Of a stretch of 33,518 nucleotides of DNA, positions 15,919-25,392 are shown piece by piece. The stretch is from Desulfopila aestuarii DSM 18488 (GTDB lineage: Bacteria; Desulfobacterota; Desulfobulbia; Desulfobulbales; Desulfocapsaceae). The notes below the pieces were generated by a model that ran no database searches, was not told where the DNA came from, and worked only from the letters and a program-made list of their open reading frames with translations. A program made the translations under genes and the position numbers. Numbering within the stretch: the first letter of the stretch is position 1; each line of letters starts with the position of its first letter. The stretch is taken from contig NZ_FRFE01000044.1 in NCBI RefSeq assembly GCF_900143695.1, positions 1 to 33,518 of the forward strand. The letters run 5' to 3'.

Positions 15919-16290
15919 AAATGTCTCCAGTAAATGCCTGTAAAACCAATTAGATATGATTATTTGATTCTACATTGCGGGGCTTGAGATTCAACATGAA
16001 GTGATGTAATAACGGATTTTTATGTTGTGCTGTGAGCAGGGTTCGTGGATGATTCCAATGGCTCGGTAATGCTTCAGGAGAGTCTCTGGAGCTAGGGAGA
16101 GGAGATCGAGGCTGGAGGCGATTTGGCAGCTGGGACAATAGAATCCCGAGAGGCTGGGTGGTCTTTAGCTACCGAGGGGAGGCGTTGTGCCTGGATGTGT
16201 GGATCGGCGGTCTCGCAGCTCCCTGAGGTGGTCTTATCAGTCACTCTTTCTGCATTACCGGTTGCTGAGATTGCGACACGGTAGGAAGTG
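15919..16290. other. Gap of about 370 bases without a gene
   Basis: No open frame here has a ribosome site and protein-like composition. It contains the leader of the 15547-15918 gene and runs up to the terminator of the 16466-17026 gene. Confidence 0.4.
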
Positions 16291-16331
16291 AAAAAGCAAG
16301 AACCGGTACCCTATATGAGGTACCGGTTCTT
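16291..16331 (-). terminator. Intrinsic terminator of the 17 kb minus-strand pair
   Basis: A perfect 13-bp stem, AAGAACCGGTACC (16298-16310) with GGTACCGGTTCTT (16319-16331), is followed on the minus strand by GCTTTTT. It stops transcription coming from the genes at 16466-17273. Confidence 0.8.
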
Positions 16332-16465
16332 CCTGACAGGCTAAACCTTGTCCGTTAAACGATTTTCACTCATTGTTGAGGTGTCAATGGCATTGAACGC
16401 TCGCGCTGTGACTGACTGCCCCTCCACAAGCGTGTTGCAATCGTTGTGAGAACAGCCCGCATTAT

Positions 16466-17026
16466 CTACTTGGGGTCGGCTAGTATCTCTTCCCAGCTGT
16501 CGGGCACTTTTTGGCGACAGGTTTCAAGCATGCAAAACAGGTCATCCTTATTTCCAGCAGTGTAGCCGTGTTCGTTCACCATCTCTTCAAATTCTTCAAC
16601 GAATGCCGTAAGTTCGTCGTCAGTCGTCTCGGCTGAGATTCTGCTGCGGATATCTTCCGACCACGAGAAGATGTCGTCAAAATCCAACGGTACATATTTT
16701 CCGATCTTTATAATTTCGACCACATCACGATCTTTCCCAGTATCCTCCTGCGTTATAACCAAGCGTATGTCATAGCCGAGCTTTTTGATAATTGCGGCAC
16801 GTGCTTCTTGGAGAGTGGGATACTCACCGCAAACGTGGGCTAGCCATTTGTAAGATTTTGTGCACCAGCCATGCTCGAAATAAAGTCTCCGTTCGGTACT
16901 CGGCTTTGGAACCTTTGTACAAATTTCATACATGATGCGTTCGGATTCGCGTAAGAATGATGGTGGAATTGATTCGGGGTTGCTGAAAAATGAATCGAGG
17001 ATGGTGGTTTTTACGACGTAAAACAT
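16466..17026 (-). CDS. Unknown acidic protein (186 aa)
   Basis: Starts MFYVVKTTILDSFF at 17026, behind AAGGAGGCAGG; longer starts are less likely. A beta-rich N-terminal half contains YFEHGWCTKSYKWLAH and YPTLQEARAAIIKKLG, followed by strands IRLVITQ and VVEIIKIGKY; the C-terminal half is acidic and helical. No family is recognised. It is co-transcribed with the 76-residue gene before it and ends before a clear terminator. Possibly a regulator or antirestriction-type accessory of the mobile element, but that is only context. Confidence 0.65.
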   Translation of the reverse strand: MFYVVKTTILDSFFSNPESIPPSFLRESERIMYEICTKVPKPSTERRLYFEHGWCTKSYKWLAHVCGEYPTLQEARAAIIKKLGYDIRLVITQEDTGKDRDVVEIIKIGKYVPLDFDDIFSWSEDIRSRISAETTDDELTAFVEEFEEMVNEHGYTAGNKDDLFCMLETCRQKVPDSWEEILADPK

Positions 17027-17042
17027 GGTCCTGCCTCCTTGC

Positions 17043-17273
17043 TTAGATTGTCTGTTCTTGCCGAAGTACTCGTAAGGCGAGTTCAACGATGACTGTTCCG
17101 GGGCGCTGCATTGGGTTGCCAGAACACTGTTCAGCGATGTGTGTAATCAAGTCTGGATGAGTGATGCGGACATCACAGTGTAGGACTTTTTCTCCGTAAC
17201 GGTTGTTGCGGAATGTGAGATGACCTTCGCGGTAATATCCGCGCTTGGTCCTTTGGTGCATTGAGTTTTGCAT
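17043..17273 (-). CDS. Small basic protein (76 aa)
   Basis: MQNSMHQRTKRGYYREGHLTF start, with CGGAGG upstream of ATG 17273. A beta-rich basic protein with HCDVRITHPDLITHI and a helical C-terminus (VIVELALRVLR). Stop is 17 bases before the next ATG. Function unknown. The frame continues upstream to 17393 and there encodes PEPIFSLPA, resembling PEPVIMVFPLPA of the open frame before the relaxase. Confidence 0.55.
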   Translation of the reverse strand: MQNSMHQRTKRGYYREGHLTFRNNRYGEKVLHCDVRITHPDLITHIAEQCSGNPMQRPGTVIVELALRVLRQEQTI

Positions 17274-17464
17274 TTTTGCTGCCTCCGATGTTGGTGATTG
17301 GCTTCTAGTGGCAGGTAGTGAAAAGATCGGCTCGGGCGAGCAAAAACCGGCATTTTTTTGTTCTTTTGAGGCCAATAATCGGGTGGAGGTCACTCTGGAA
17401 GTCGGACCGATACCGTGTGTCCAATGAATAGCCGCAATTTAATCTCTCCAAGTTCAGAGCAACG

Positions 17465-17493
17465 TTGCGGTAGCTCCGGTAAATTGTTATACA
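17465..17493 (+). promoter_or_regulatory. Predicted sigma-70 promoter of the restriction operon
   Basis: TTGCGG (17465-17470) and TATACA (17488-17493) are 17 bases apart, 50 bases before the Mrr start. They lie in the divergent gap facing the plus-strand defence genes. Confidence 0.5.
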
Positions 17494-17541
17494 AATCTCT
17501 GTGGTTTTAATTAGATACCCCAGGCGTGGAGGTGTGACGAC

Positions 17542-18468
17542 ATGGCGGTCCCGGATTTCCAGGCATTCTTGTTGCCGTTGTTGCGTTTTGCGAGTGATGG
17601 TGAGGTCCATAGCCTTCAAGAGGCGTATTCGGTCTTAGCGGATCATTTCAAATTGAGTGATGCCGACAAGACGGAGATGTTGCCGAGCGGAACACAGGTG
17701 ATTTACAAAAACCGAATTGCCTGGGCTCGGACGTATTTGGTGAAGGCTCTGGTCCTTGAGAGTCCGAAGCGTGGGCTTTTTCGGATAACAGAACGTGGAC
17801 GAGAGTTACTGGCTGGCAATCCATCAACCCTGCTGGTCAAGCACCTTAAGGCGTATCCGGAGTTTGCCGCTTTTCATGGCCATGGTAACAACACGGTGGA
17901 CAGTGCTGCGGCAACGAGTCTGGTCGACGTTGATAACGAAAAATCATCATCAACACCCGATGAGATTTTTGAGATGGCCTATCAGGAACTGCGTGCCGGT
18001 CTGGCGACTGACCTTCTGGCTCAGGTATCCAACAATTCGCCAGAGTTTTTTGAGCGGCTGGTCGTCAAGTTACTTGTCAAGATGGGGTACGGCGGCTCCA
18101 TCAGAGATGCCGGTCAGGCTATAGGCCGATCCGGCGACGAGGGGATTGATGGTATCATAAAAGAGGACAAGCTTGGCCTGGATGTCATCTATATTCAAGC
18201 GAAGCGATGGCAGGGTTCAGTTGGCAGGCCGGAGATTCAGAAATTCGTTGGTGCTTTGCATGGACAACGAGCAAAGAAGGGCGTGTTCATCACCACTGGC
18301 AGTTTCACTAAGGATGCCCAGCAGTATGTCGCGACGATTGACCCGAAAGTCGTGCTGATCGATGGTGGTAGGCTGGTTGAGTTGATGATTGATCATAATC
18401 TTGGTGTATCGGTCGCTGAGGTCTACGAGATCAAGAAGATAGATACGGATTTTTTCCTGGAAGGTTAG
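17542..18468 (+). CDS. mrr: Mrr-like restriction endonuclease
   Basis: 308 residues. The first ~95 form the Mrr_N winged-helix domain (PDFQAFLLPLLRFASDGEVHS ... RITERGRELL). The catalytic Mrr domain (about 165-290) opens FFERLVVKLLVKMGYGG and has the PD-(D/E)xK variant GDEGIDG (Asp203) with QAKRW (Gln219-Ala-Lys221), then GVFITTG. Mrr proteins cut modified DNA or respond to foreign methylation. Here it precedes a type I restriction operon by about 30 bases on the same strand and may act with it, for instance against phage DNA carrying other modifications. GGAGGTG precedes the ATG. Confidence 0.9.
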   Translation: MAVPDFQAFLLPLLRFASDGEVHSLQEAYSVLADHFKLSDADKTEMLPSGTQVIYKNRIAWARTYLVKALVLESPKRGLFRITERGRELLAGNPSTLLVKHLKAYPEFAAFHGHGNNTVDSAAATSLVDVDNEKSSSTPDEIFEMAYQELRAGLATDLLAQVSNNSPEFFERLVVKLLVKMGYGGSIRDAGQAIGRSGDEGIDGIIKEDKLGLDVIYIQAKRWQGSVGRPEIQKFVGALHGQRAKKGVFITTGSFTKDAQQYVATIDPKVVLIDGGRLVELMIDHNLGVSVAEVYEIKKIDTDFFLEG

Positions 18469-18500
18469 AGGACTATTCCATCGACAAGGATTGGTTGAGG

Positions 18501-20912
18501 ATGGGTTATAACGAGCAAGAAACTCGCTTTTTTTTGATCGATCCCGTGTTGCGCAGTAAGGGATACAATGACCATCAATGGCTTAGGATGGAAACCCCTG
18601 CTCCTGTCGAACCGACCGGACCAAAAGGTCGCCGTCGCAAAGGTCCCGGACGTGTCGATTATTTGCTCTGTGTGCAGGTGGGATCTATGCCTAAACCCTT
18701 GCCCGTAGGTGTACTCGAAGCCAAGAAAGAGACCGAAGATCCCCTCAAAGGAATGCAGCAGGCCAAGGGCTATGCCGACTGCCAGCGCTTTGAGGTCAAA
18801 TACGTGTTTGCCACCAACGGCCATCTCTACGGCGAGTTTGATTTCTTCACCAGCCTGCAGGGCGGACCGTTCCCATTTGTTGATTTTCCGCCGCATCCGG
18901 ATCTTTCTGCCCGCTACGCCAAAGACACCGGCATCGACATCACCAAGCCCGAGGCCGCCATGCTGTTTCAGGTTGACAGCTCTGCATGGTCGCTGACACG
19001 CTATTATCAGGATGCCGCCATCCGTGCCGCTTTTGAAAAGATCATTCGATGCCGTCAGCAGGGCGAACCGGTCAGGGTGTTGCTGACACTTGCCACTGGC
19101 TCGGGAAAGACCATCATTGCCACTAACCTGCTTTGGCGGTTGGGAAAAGCCGGGCAGTTACCCAAACCAGCACTCTTCCTCTGTGACCGAGACGAATTAC
19201 GTGAGCAGGCTTACACCAAACTTAAAGCAGCCTTCGGTGACAACGCCCGCATTGTTAAGACCGAAAAAGGCACCAATGTTGCCACTAATGCCCGTATTCA
19301 TATCGCCACTTACCAAACCCTCGGGCTAGACGACGAAAACGAAGGTTTTGCCAGCTTTCTTTCAGAACACTACGGAGAGGATGCCTTTAGCGTCATCATC
19401 ATCGACGAGTGCCACCGCTCTGCCTGGGGAAAATGGTCTGAGGTTCTGAAACGCAACCCTAACGCCATTCACATCGGTCTGACCGCAACACCTCGGAAAT
19501 TACAAGAATCGAAGAAGGCCACTGCTGAGGATCAGGAGATTACCGCGAACAACCGTAAATATTTCGGTGAACCGGTTTACGAATACACGCTCATTCAAGC
19601 ACAGGACGATGGATATTTGGCAGCCTGTGAGATCGTTAAGCGCAAGGCTAACATCGACAAGCGTAAATTCACCAAGTCGGAAATCCTGGCGGCTGGAGTG
19701 AGAGATATCCGCACCGGCAAGCCCCTCACCGAGGCTGACCTGACTAAGGAGGAATATACCGGCAAGGATTTCGACGACGATCTGTTCATCGAGCTGCGAA
19801 CGCCCGCGATGTGTGACGACCTTTTCCGATTGCTCTGTGCCAACGGCGGACCGGAACAAAAGGTCATCATCTTCTGCAATAGAGAGATTCACGCTGATCG
19901 GGTGGCCATGCAGATGAACAACCTCTATGTGCGGTGGTGTAAAGAGAAGGAGCAACCACCAAAGGACCACTACGCCTTCAAGTGCATGGGCGGCCCAAAC
20001 AACGGCGCTGACATGATCGAGCCCATGCGCGGCTCCGGTGAACGAGCCTTTATCGCCTGTACGGTCGATCTGCTGGAAGCGGGGGTCGATATCGAACGGC
20101 TCAATGCTGTTGTCTTTTTCCGCTACCTGCAGTCGCCAATCAAGTTTTATCAGATGGTGGGGCGTGGCACCCGCATTCATGAAGAAACCCAGAAATATAA
20201 GTTTTGGCTCTACGACTACACCGACGTAACCAATCTGTTCGGCACCGATTTCATCACCAAGCCGCCGCGTTCACGTAGTGGTGGCGATGGGGGAGATGAT
20301 GGCGGGGGTATTGTTGACCCGCCATGGCCGCCGCCCGAGCCACCCAGCGTAGCCGAAATGGGTGGCCATTATGTGACCGTCACTCCGCAGGGCCGATTCA
20401 TCCTCACCAGCAGGGATGGCCGCGACATCCCGATTCCGGTGGACGAGTACCGCCGCGAGGTGATCCAGCGGGTTGTTGCCGAGGCCCACAGCTTTGATGA
20501 ATTCAGAAAACTCTGGATCGAGACCCAAAAGCGCCGCAGCCTGATAAATCAACTGCTTGGTGACAACTTCAGCCCTGAGGTGATCCGAGAGATTGACGAG
20601 ATGACCGACTTTGATCTATTCGACTTCTTCGGTCATCACGGTTACCATGCCCGTGCCCTGAAACGCACTGAACGCGGTGATCTTTATATTAGTAGCAATG
20701 CGGCCTGGTTCGGCGGTATTGACGCCAAGGCCGCCACCGTGCTAAAGGGGCTAGGCCATCAGTTCAGCCGGGGCGGCACTGAGGCTTTGGAGACACCGGC
20801 CCTGTGGGAGGTGCCGGAGATTAAATTAGCAGGTGGGCTTGCGGCACTGAAGAAGATCGGCAAGCCGGTGGATGTGATGCATGAAGCGAAGGGGAGGTTG
20901 TTTGGAGTATGA
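18501..20912 (+). CDS. hsdR: Type I restriction enzyme, R subunit
   Basis: 803 residues. An N-terminal nuclease domain shows GRVDYLLC (Asp53) and VLEAKKE (Glu73-x-Lys75). The motor follows: Walker A TGSGKT (Lys203), DECH box at about 302, GLTATPR near 330, and QMVGRGTR near 550. A Gly/Pro linker (GGDGGDDGGG) leads to an EcoEI_R-type C-terminal domain (SFDEFRKLW) that binds the methylase. HsdR translocates DNA and cleaves it when sites are unmethylated. ATG 18501 has AAGGA 10 bases upstream; a TTG six bases earlier is in frame. It overlaps hsdS by ATGA. The operon order R-S-M is less usual than M-S-R or R-M-S. Confidence 0.93.
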   Translation: MGYNEQETRFFLIDPVLRSKGYNDHQWLRMETPAPVEPTGPKGRRRKGPGRVDYLLCVQVGSMPKPLPVGVLEAKKETEDPLKGMQQAKGYADCQRFEVKYVFATNGHLYGEFDFFTSLQGGPFPFVDFPPHPDLSARYAKDTGIDITKPEAAMLFQVDSSAWSLTRYYQDAAIRAAFEKIIRCRQQGEPVRVLLTLATGSGKTIIATNLLWRLGKAGQLPKPALFLCDRDELREQAYTKLKAAFGDNARIVKTEKGTNVATNARIHIATYQTLGLDDENEGFASFLSEHYGEDAFSVIIIDECHRSAWGKWSEVLKRNPNAIHIGLTATPRKLQESKKATAEDQEITANNRKYFGEPVYEYTLIQAQDDGYLAACEIVKRKANIDKRKFTKSEILAAGVRDIRTGKPLTEADLTKEEYTGKDFDDDLFIELRTPAMCDDLFRLLCANGGPEQKVIIFCNREIHADRVAMQMNNLYVRWCKEKEQPPKDHYAFKCMGGPNNGADMIEPMRGSGERAFIACTVDLLEAGVDIERLNAVVFFRYLQSPIKFYQMVGRGTRIHEETQKYKFWLYDYTDVTNLFGTDFITKPPRSRSGGDGGDDGGGIVDPPWPPPEPPSVAEMGGHYVTVTPQGRFILTSRDGRDIPIPVDEYRREVIQRVVAEAHSFDEFRKLWIETQKRRSLINQLLGDNFSPEVIREIDEMTDFDLFDFFGHHGYHARALKRTERGDLYISSNAAWFGGIDAKAATVLKGLGHQFSRGGTEALETPALWEVPEIKLAGGLAALKKIGKPVDVMHEAKGRLFGV

Positions 20913-22063
20913 GTAACTGGCCAATTATGCCACTGATCGAGGCTGCGGATATCGCGTCTGGCATTACGTTAGGAAGAAAGACCAAAGAGACGGATTTATT
21001 CACAGTGCCTTATTTGCGCGTTGCCAATGTTCAGGATGGTCATCTCGACTTAGATGAAATAAAGCAAATAGAGGTAACCCGTAGCGAACTCAACAAATGG
21101 CGATTGGCAGCCGGTGATCTGCTTTTGACCGAGGGTGGAGACTTGGACAAATTAGGTCGCGGTACCTGCTGGCGAGAGGAGCTCCCACTCTGCATTCATC
21201 AGAATCATATCTTCCGTGTTCGCTTGGAATTGGACACGCATGATCCGGAGTTTGTAGCTTACCAAGTAGGCTCCGATTACGGTAAAGCATATTTTCTAAA
21301 GCATGCGAAGAAGACTACTGGAATTGCCTCGATAAACAAGAAGGTTTTAAGTGTCTTCCCCTTAATCTCCCCGCCGCTAAAAGAACAACGCCAAATAGCT
21401 GCCTGCCTGAAAGCCCAACTTGCTGAGGTGGACAAGGCCCGCCAGGCGGCGGAGGCGCAGTTGCGGGAAACGACGAAACTGGCCGATGCCATCGTCTTTG
21501 GCAGTATTCGGAGTGGTAAAACCACTAAGCACAACCTTGGCGAGGTACTGCAAGAGGTCAAGCGGGGTATCGGTGACAGCTGGGCGGATTATCCGGTATT
21601 GGGAGCCACCCGTGATGGTTTGGCTCCGGCGAAGGAACCGCCCGGCAAGAAACCGGAGCGCTACAAACCGGTTTTTCCCGGCACAGTTTTTTATAACCCT
21701 ATGCGTATCCTGATCGGTTCTATCGCTCTAGTAGATGACGACGACACCCCCGGCATTACCAGCCCGGATTATGTCGCGCTTCAGGGCAGGAGTGGCATGG
21801 TAGACTCCCGCTGGTTCTACTACTGGCTGCGTTCGCCGCTAGGTGAACAATGCATTCTTTCTCTCGCAAGAGGCGCGGTGCGTGAACGTATGCTGTTCAA
21901 CCGCTTGGCTGAAGGTGAAATAGAACTGCCCGATTACGACGTCCAGGTCAAGGCATCGGCAGCACTGGCTGCTCTTAAGCCAATGCGACATGCCATCGAA
22001 TCTAAAATAAACGATATCAATATTCTACCCCAGAAGATCCTGGCGCAAGCCTTCGAGATGTAA
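20909..22063 (+). CDS. hsdS: Type I restriction specificity subunit
   Basis: 384 residues with the two-TRD design. TRD1 (about 1-155) contains PYLRVANVQDGHLDLDEI and LLTEGGD and ends in the conserved ISPPLKEQRQIAACL. A helical spacer follows (VDKARQAAEAQLRETTKLAD), then TRD2 (about 210-355) with PVLGATRDGLAPA and VFYNPMRILIG, closed by a second helical segment. It determines the bipartite DNA target of the HsdMS methylase and HsdR nuclease; the target cannot be read from the sequence. Stop is two bases before hsdM. Confidence 0.92.
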   Translation: MSNWPIMPLIEAADIASGITLGRKTKETDLFTVPYLRVANVQDGHLDLDEIKQIEVTRSELNKWRLAAGDLLLTEGGDLDKLGRGTCWREELPLCIHQNHIFRVRLELDTHDPEFVAYQVGSDYGKAYFLKHAKKTTGIASINKKVLSVFPLISPPLKEQRQIAACLKAQLAEVDKARQAAEAQLRETTKLADAIVFGSIRSGKTTKHNLGEVLQEVKRGIGDSWADYPVLGATRDGLAPAKEPPGKKPERYKPVFPGTVFYNPMRILIGSIALVDDDDTPGITSPDYVALQGRSGMVDSRWFYYWLRSPLGEQCILSLARGAVRERMLFNRLAEGEIELPDYDVQVKASAALAALKPMRHAIESKINDINILPQKILAQAFEM

Positions 22064-22065
22064 CC

Positions 22066-24030
22066 ATGGCACGAAAAACAACCAAGAAAAAACAACCTAA
22101 GGCCATCGCCTCCACCCAGTCGTTGTCGGCCTTTGTCAAATCGATCTGTGACATCATGCGCCGCTCCAACTGCGCCAGCGCATTACAGTACGTACCGGAG
22201 TTGACCTGGATACTTTTCCTACGCATTCTGGATGCACAGGAAGAGAAAGAACGAGAAAGGGCGGAGGCGGTTGGAGTGGAATTTACCCCAGCATTGAAAA
22301 GTCCCTACCGCTGGCAGGACTGGGCCGCGCCTTTTTCCGACGAAGAAGACCATCCCAAAACCAGCGACGGCAAACCCTATGGCTGGATGAGACAGGAGCT
22401 TTTTGCTGGAGGCGACGGTGATCTGTTCGATTTCATCAACACTGAACTCCTTCCGTATTTGCACCGACTAGATATTGACCAGCGCACAGGTCAGCCGAAC
22501 CCAACAGCAAGCAGGAAACAGCGGATCATTGGGCGTATCATGACGGCGGTGGAGCGGATACGGGTCGATAGCGAAACCAACCTGCGCGATATCCTCGACA
22601 AGGTGCATGAGATCAATATTGATCACGTGGACGATACCCACTTCTTCACCTTGTCGCAGGTGTATGAAGACCTGCTGCTCAAGATGGGTGAGAAGAACTC
22701 AGACGGCGGCCAGTTCTTCACCCCGCGCGAGGTAATCCGCGCCATGGTGCACACGGTCGACCCCATGCCGGGCAAAACCATTTACGACCCCGGCTGCGGC
22801 ACTGGCGGCTTCCTGGCCATCGCCTACGAACACCTTTCGCGTAAGTTGGGCAACAGTCCGGTCGCAACCGACATCGAAACCCTCAAGCACGACACCTTTT
22901 TCGGCCGGGAGAAGGAAAACCTGGTCTTTCCCATTGCGCTCGCCAATCTAGTGTTGCACGGCATCGACCAGCCCAACCTGTGGCACGGCAACACCCTGAC
23001 TGGCCGTGCCACCTATGGTGCGCTGTTCGAACAGGCTCCCAAATTCTTCGATTATATCCTTACCAATCCACCTTTCGGCGGCAAGGAAGGCAAGGACGCC
23101 CAAAAACATTTCGCTTTCGAGACTAGCTCCACCCAGGTGTTGTTCGTGCAAGATATCCTGAGTGAACTCGCTGCCGATGGTACCTGTGCCATAGTTCTCG
23201 ACGAAGGGCTCCTGTTCCGTACCAATGAGAGCGCCTTTGTCGAAACCAAGCGTAAACTGGTAGATGAATGCGATCTGTGGGCCATCGTCAGCCTGCCCGG
23301 TGGGGTTTTTTCTACCGCCGGGGCTGGAGTGAAAACCAACCTGCTGTTTTTCACCAAGGGTCGTAAGACCGAAAAAATCTGGTACTACGACCTATCCCGC
23401 GTCAAAGTCGGCAAGAAAACGCCACTGACACTGGCCCATTTCGGTTTCGATAAGGATGGTTCGGTGTTGGCTTATACCAAGCTTCCAGTCAATCTTATTG
23501 CCGAATGGAAGGAAGACGAGGCAAATGCAGGAAAGACCTTTCCGAGTTACGCCAACCTGTTGACCAGACGTGCAACTTCGGGAGGCGAGAGTCGCTATTC
23601 TTGGACGGTCGATTTTGCAGCTCGCCGAGCTAAAGCGCGGGAAGAGATGCAACCCCTGGTGGATGAAGCGGCTGCAATCAAGGCCGACGTCGTGGATTTG
23701 AAGGAGCAACTGAAACGGCTGAAGAAAGAGAAGGCAGACAAGGATGCACTTAGCATACTAGACGGGCAGATCTACGAAAAGGAGAAGGCTGTCAAGGACC
23801 TGGAGACCAAGGCCGCTGACATCGATGCTGCTGTATTTGACCTGAAGGCCGTTAATCCGAACGCTGTCATCAAGGTAGATGAACGTTCGCCGCAGGAGAT
23901 CATAGCCAACATCGAGGAACAGGGCCGGTTCGTCTCCGAGGCACTGGCTAGGCTTACGGCCTTCCTTGGAGATGGTTTTTGCAATACTGACGAACGACTA
24001 GGCGAGGGTGGCAAAAGAGGAAAACAATGA
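22066..24030 (+). CDS. hsdM: Type I restriction methyltransferase subunit (N6-adenine)
   Basis: 654 residues. An N-terminal helical HsdM_N domain (SLSAFVKSICDIMRRSN) is followed by the SAM-binding domain: DGGQFFTPREV, motif I YDPGCGTGGF (Asp241) and catalytic motif IV NPPFGG (Asn334). After about residue 515 there is a long charged coiled coil (KEQLKRLKKEKADKD, DLETKAADID) that is longer than in classical HsdM and likely contacts HsdS. It methylates adenine in the host target and, with HsdS, guides HsdR. Its stop overlaps the DUF3800 gene by ATGA. Confidence 0.94.
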   Translation: MARKTTKKKQPKAIASTQSLSAFVKSICDIMRRSNCASALQYVPELTWILFLRILDAQEEKERERAEAVGVEFTPALKSPYRWQDWAAPFSDEEDHPKTSDGKPYGWMRQELFAGGDGDLFDFINTELLPYLHRLDIDQRTGQPNPTASRKQRIIGRIMTAVERIRVDSETNLRDILDKVHEINIDHVDDTHFFTLSQVYEDLLLKMGEKNSDGGQFFTPREVIRAMVHTVDPMPGKTIYDPGCGTGGFLAIAYEHLSRKLGNSPVATDIETLKHDTFFGREKENLVFPIALANLVLHGIDQPNLWHGNTLTGRATYGALFEQAPKFFDYILTNPPFGGKEGKDAQKHFAFETSSTQVLFVQDILSELAADGTCAIVLDEGLLFRTNESAFVETKRKLVDECDLWAIVSLPGGVFSTAGAGVKTNLLFFTKGRKTEKIWYYDLSRVKVGKKTPLTLAHFGFDKDGSVLAYTKLPVNLIAEWKEDEANAGKTFPSYANLLTRRATSGGESRYSWTVDFAARRAKAREEMQPLVDEAAAIKADVVDLKEQLKRLKKEKADKDALSILDGQIYEKEKAVKDLETKAADIDAAVFDLKAVNPNAVIKVDERSPQEIIANIEEQGRFVSEALARLTAFLGDGFCNTDERLGEGGKRGKQ

Positions 24031-24740
24031 GTGATACCTTCAATGTCTATTGTGACGAATCCTGCCATCTGGAGCACGATCACCAGAAAGCCATGGTGCT
24101 GGGAGCGGTCTGGTGTCCGCTTGAGAAATCTCGTGAAATTGCAGTCCGCCTGCGGGAGATAAAACAGAAACATGGACTGGGGCCAGCATTCGAAGTGAAG
24201 TGGATCAAAGTTTCACCCGCCAAAAAGAGTTTATATCTAGACCTGGTCGATTACTTCTTCGATGACGATGATCTTCGTTTCCGAGCATTGATCGTGCCTG
24301 ACAAATTGCTGTTGCGTCACGATGCCTTCCCTGGACAGGATCATGACGGCTGGTATTACAAGATGTATTTTGACATGCTCAAAGTCATTTTTCGGCCAGA
24401 CTGCCGTTATCGCATCTACCTGGACATCAAAGACACTCACGGTGCACACAAGGCAGCAAAATTACATGAGGTGTTGTGTAATGAGCGGTATGATTTTTCT
24501 CGCCAGGTTATCGAACGGCTTCAGTTGGTCCGCTCCCATGAAATAGAACAATTGCAGATTGCCGATCTGCTTATCGGTGCTGTGGCGTATCTCAATCGTG
24601 GCCTGAGTGGAAACAGTGGCAAGGAGGCTATTATTGAACGTATGCGCAAGCGCTCCGGGTACGATCTGACTAGGAGCACTTTACTGCGAGAAGAGAAAAT
24701 GAATGTGTTCCGATGGCACGCTGCGGAGGTCCCATGGTGA
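24027..24740 (+). CDS. DUF3800 family protein
   Basis: 237 residues. FNVYCDESCHLE near the N-terminus has the Asp-Glu-Ser signature of DUF3800, an RNase H-like family; later acidic positions (YRIYLDIKDTHG; LQIADLLIGAVAY) fit the remaining motifs, including the D-L-L after Gln-Ile-Ala. DUF3800 genes are frequent beside restriction systems and prophages; the biochemical role is not established, though a nuclease is plausible. Overlap with hsdM makes it part of the defence operon. Confidence 0.88.
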   Translation: MSDTFNVYCDESCHLEHDHQKAMVLGAVWCPLEKSREIAVRLREIKQKHGLGPAFEVKWIKVSPAKKSLYLDLVDYFFDDDDLRFRALIVPDKLLLRHDAFPGQDHDGWYYKMYFDMLKVIFRPDCRYRIYLDIKDTHGAHKAAKLHEVLCNERYDFSRQVIERLQLVRSHEIEQLQIADLLIGAVAYLNRGLSGNSGKEAIIERMRKRSGYDLTRSTLLREEKMNVFRWHAAEVPW

Positions 24741-25228
24741 ATGGTAAACCTGACTGGTTACCGCCGCTTGTGCAGTTCAGCGAATACAGTGGTAATTGGG
24801 AATCATACCTAGAGGCATTGTACGCGTGGTTCAAACGTGACTTTATCGATAGCAAACCGGTCTTTCAGGGTAAACGACTCGGGCTGAAGCGATACCCCCT
24901 CAGCCAGGGGAAAGAAGCAACGTTCTGGCACATGACCTCCGAGGGAAGCGACGAAGAGAACAGAATTCCCGATTTCAGGCGGTGTGAACGGATTCGTTGG
25001 CCGAGACCGGTCATCGAAAACGACAGTGACCCAGCCGTCAAACTATGGCGCAATCAACGGGGGCGGGAACATAGAATTTGCTTGTGGCTGGTGCAGGAGA
25101 ATTACTTGGTCATCTTGGCCGACCGAGGCGGGTATATCTTACCGTGGACCGCATATCTGGTGGAAAAGCCACACCAGCAGCGGAAGCTGGAGAAAGAATT
25201 CGAAGAATATCGGCAACGCAATCCCTGA
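24734..25228 (+). CDS. Conserved protein of unknown function at the end of the defence operon
   Basis: 164 residues. ATG 24734 lies inside the end of the DUF3800 gene and is preceded by GCGGAGGT. The protein is rich in Trp, Tyr and Arg: YLEALYAWFKRDFIDSKPVF, KRLGLKRYPLSQGKEATFWH, RCERIRWPRP, and YILPWTAYLVEKPHQ. I recall such a protein as a common hypothetical companion of type I systems and toxin-like loci, but no function is known to me. The conserved Lys/His/Arg/Trp motifs would suit a small nuclease or RNA-binding role; this is inference. Confidence 0.75.
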   Translation: MVNGKPDWLPPLVQFSEYSGNWESYLEALYAWFKRDFIDSKPVFQGKRLGLKRYPLSQGKEATFWHMTSEGSDEENRIPDFRRCERIRWPRPVIENDSDPAVKLWRNQRGREHRICLWLVQENYLVILADRGGYILPWTAYLVEKPHQQRKLEKEFEEYRQRNP

Positions 25229-25392
25229 AAACGGCTGAAGCCGCCCCGAAGGACGGCCTCGTTACTCCTTCCACACATGGTAGATGAGCTAAATAAATTA
25301 TCATAGTTCTGAGGTTAAAAGTCAACATCTTTGACTGAAGTCATTAAAAATAAGTGCTTTTCAGTTGTTTGCGGTATCGTAGGGCTGTTCGA

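Noticed and set aside
19500-20180. 226-codon open frame antisense to hsdR
   Set aside because: Lies entirely opposite conserved HsdR motor motifs and shows no protein-like features or ribosome site.
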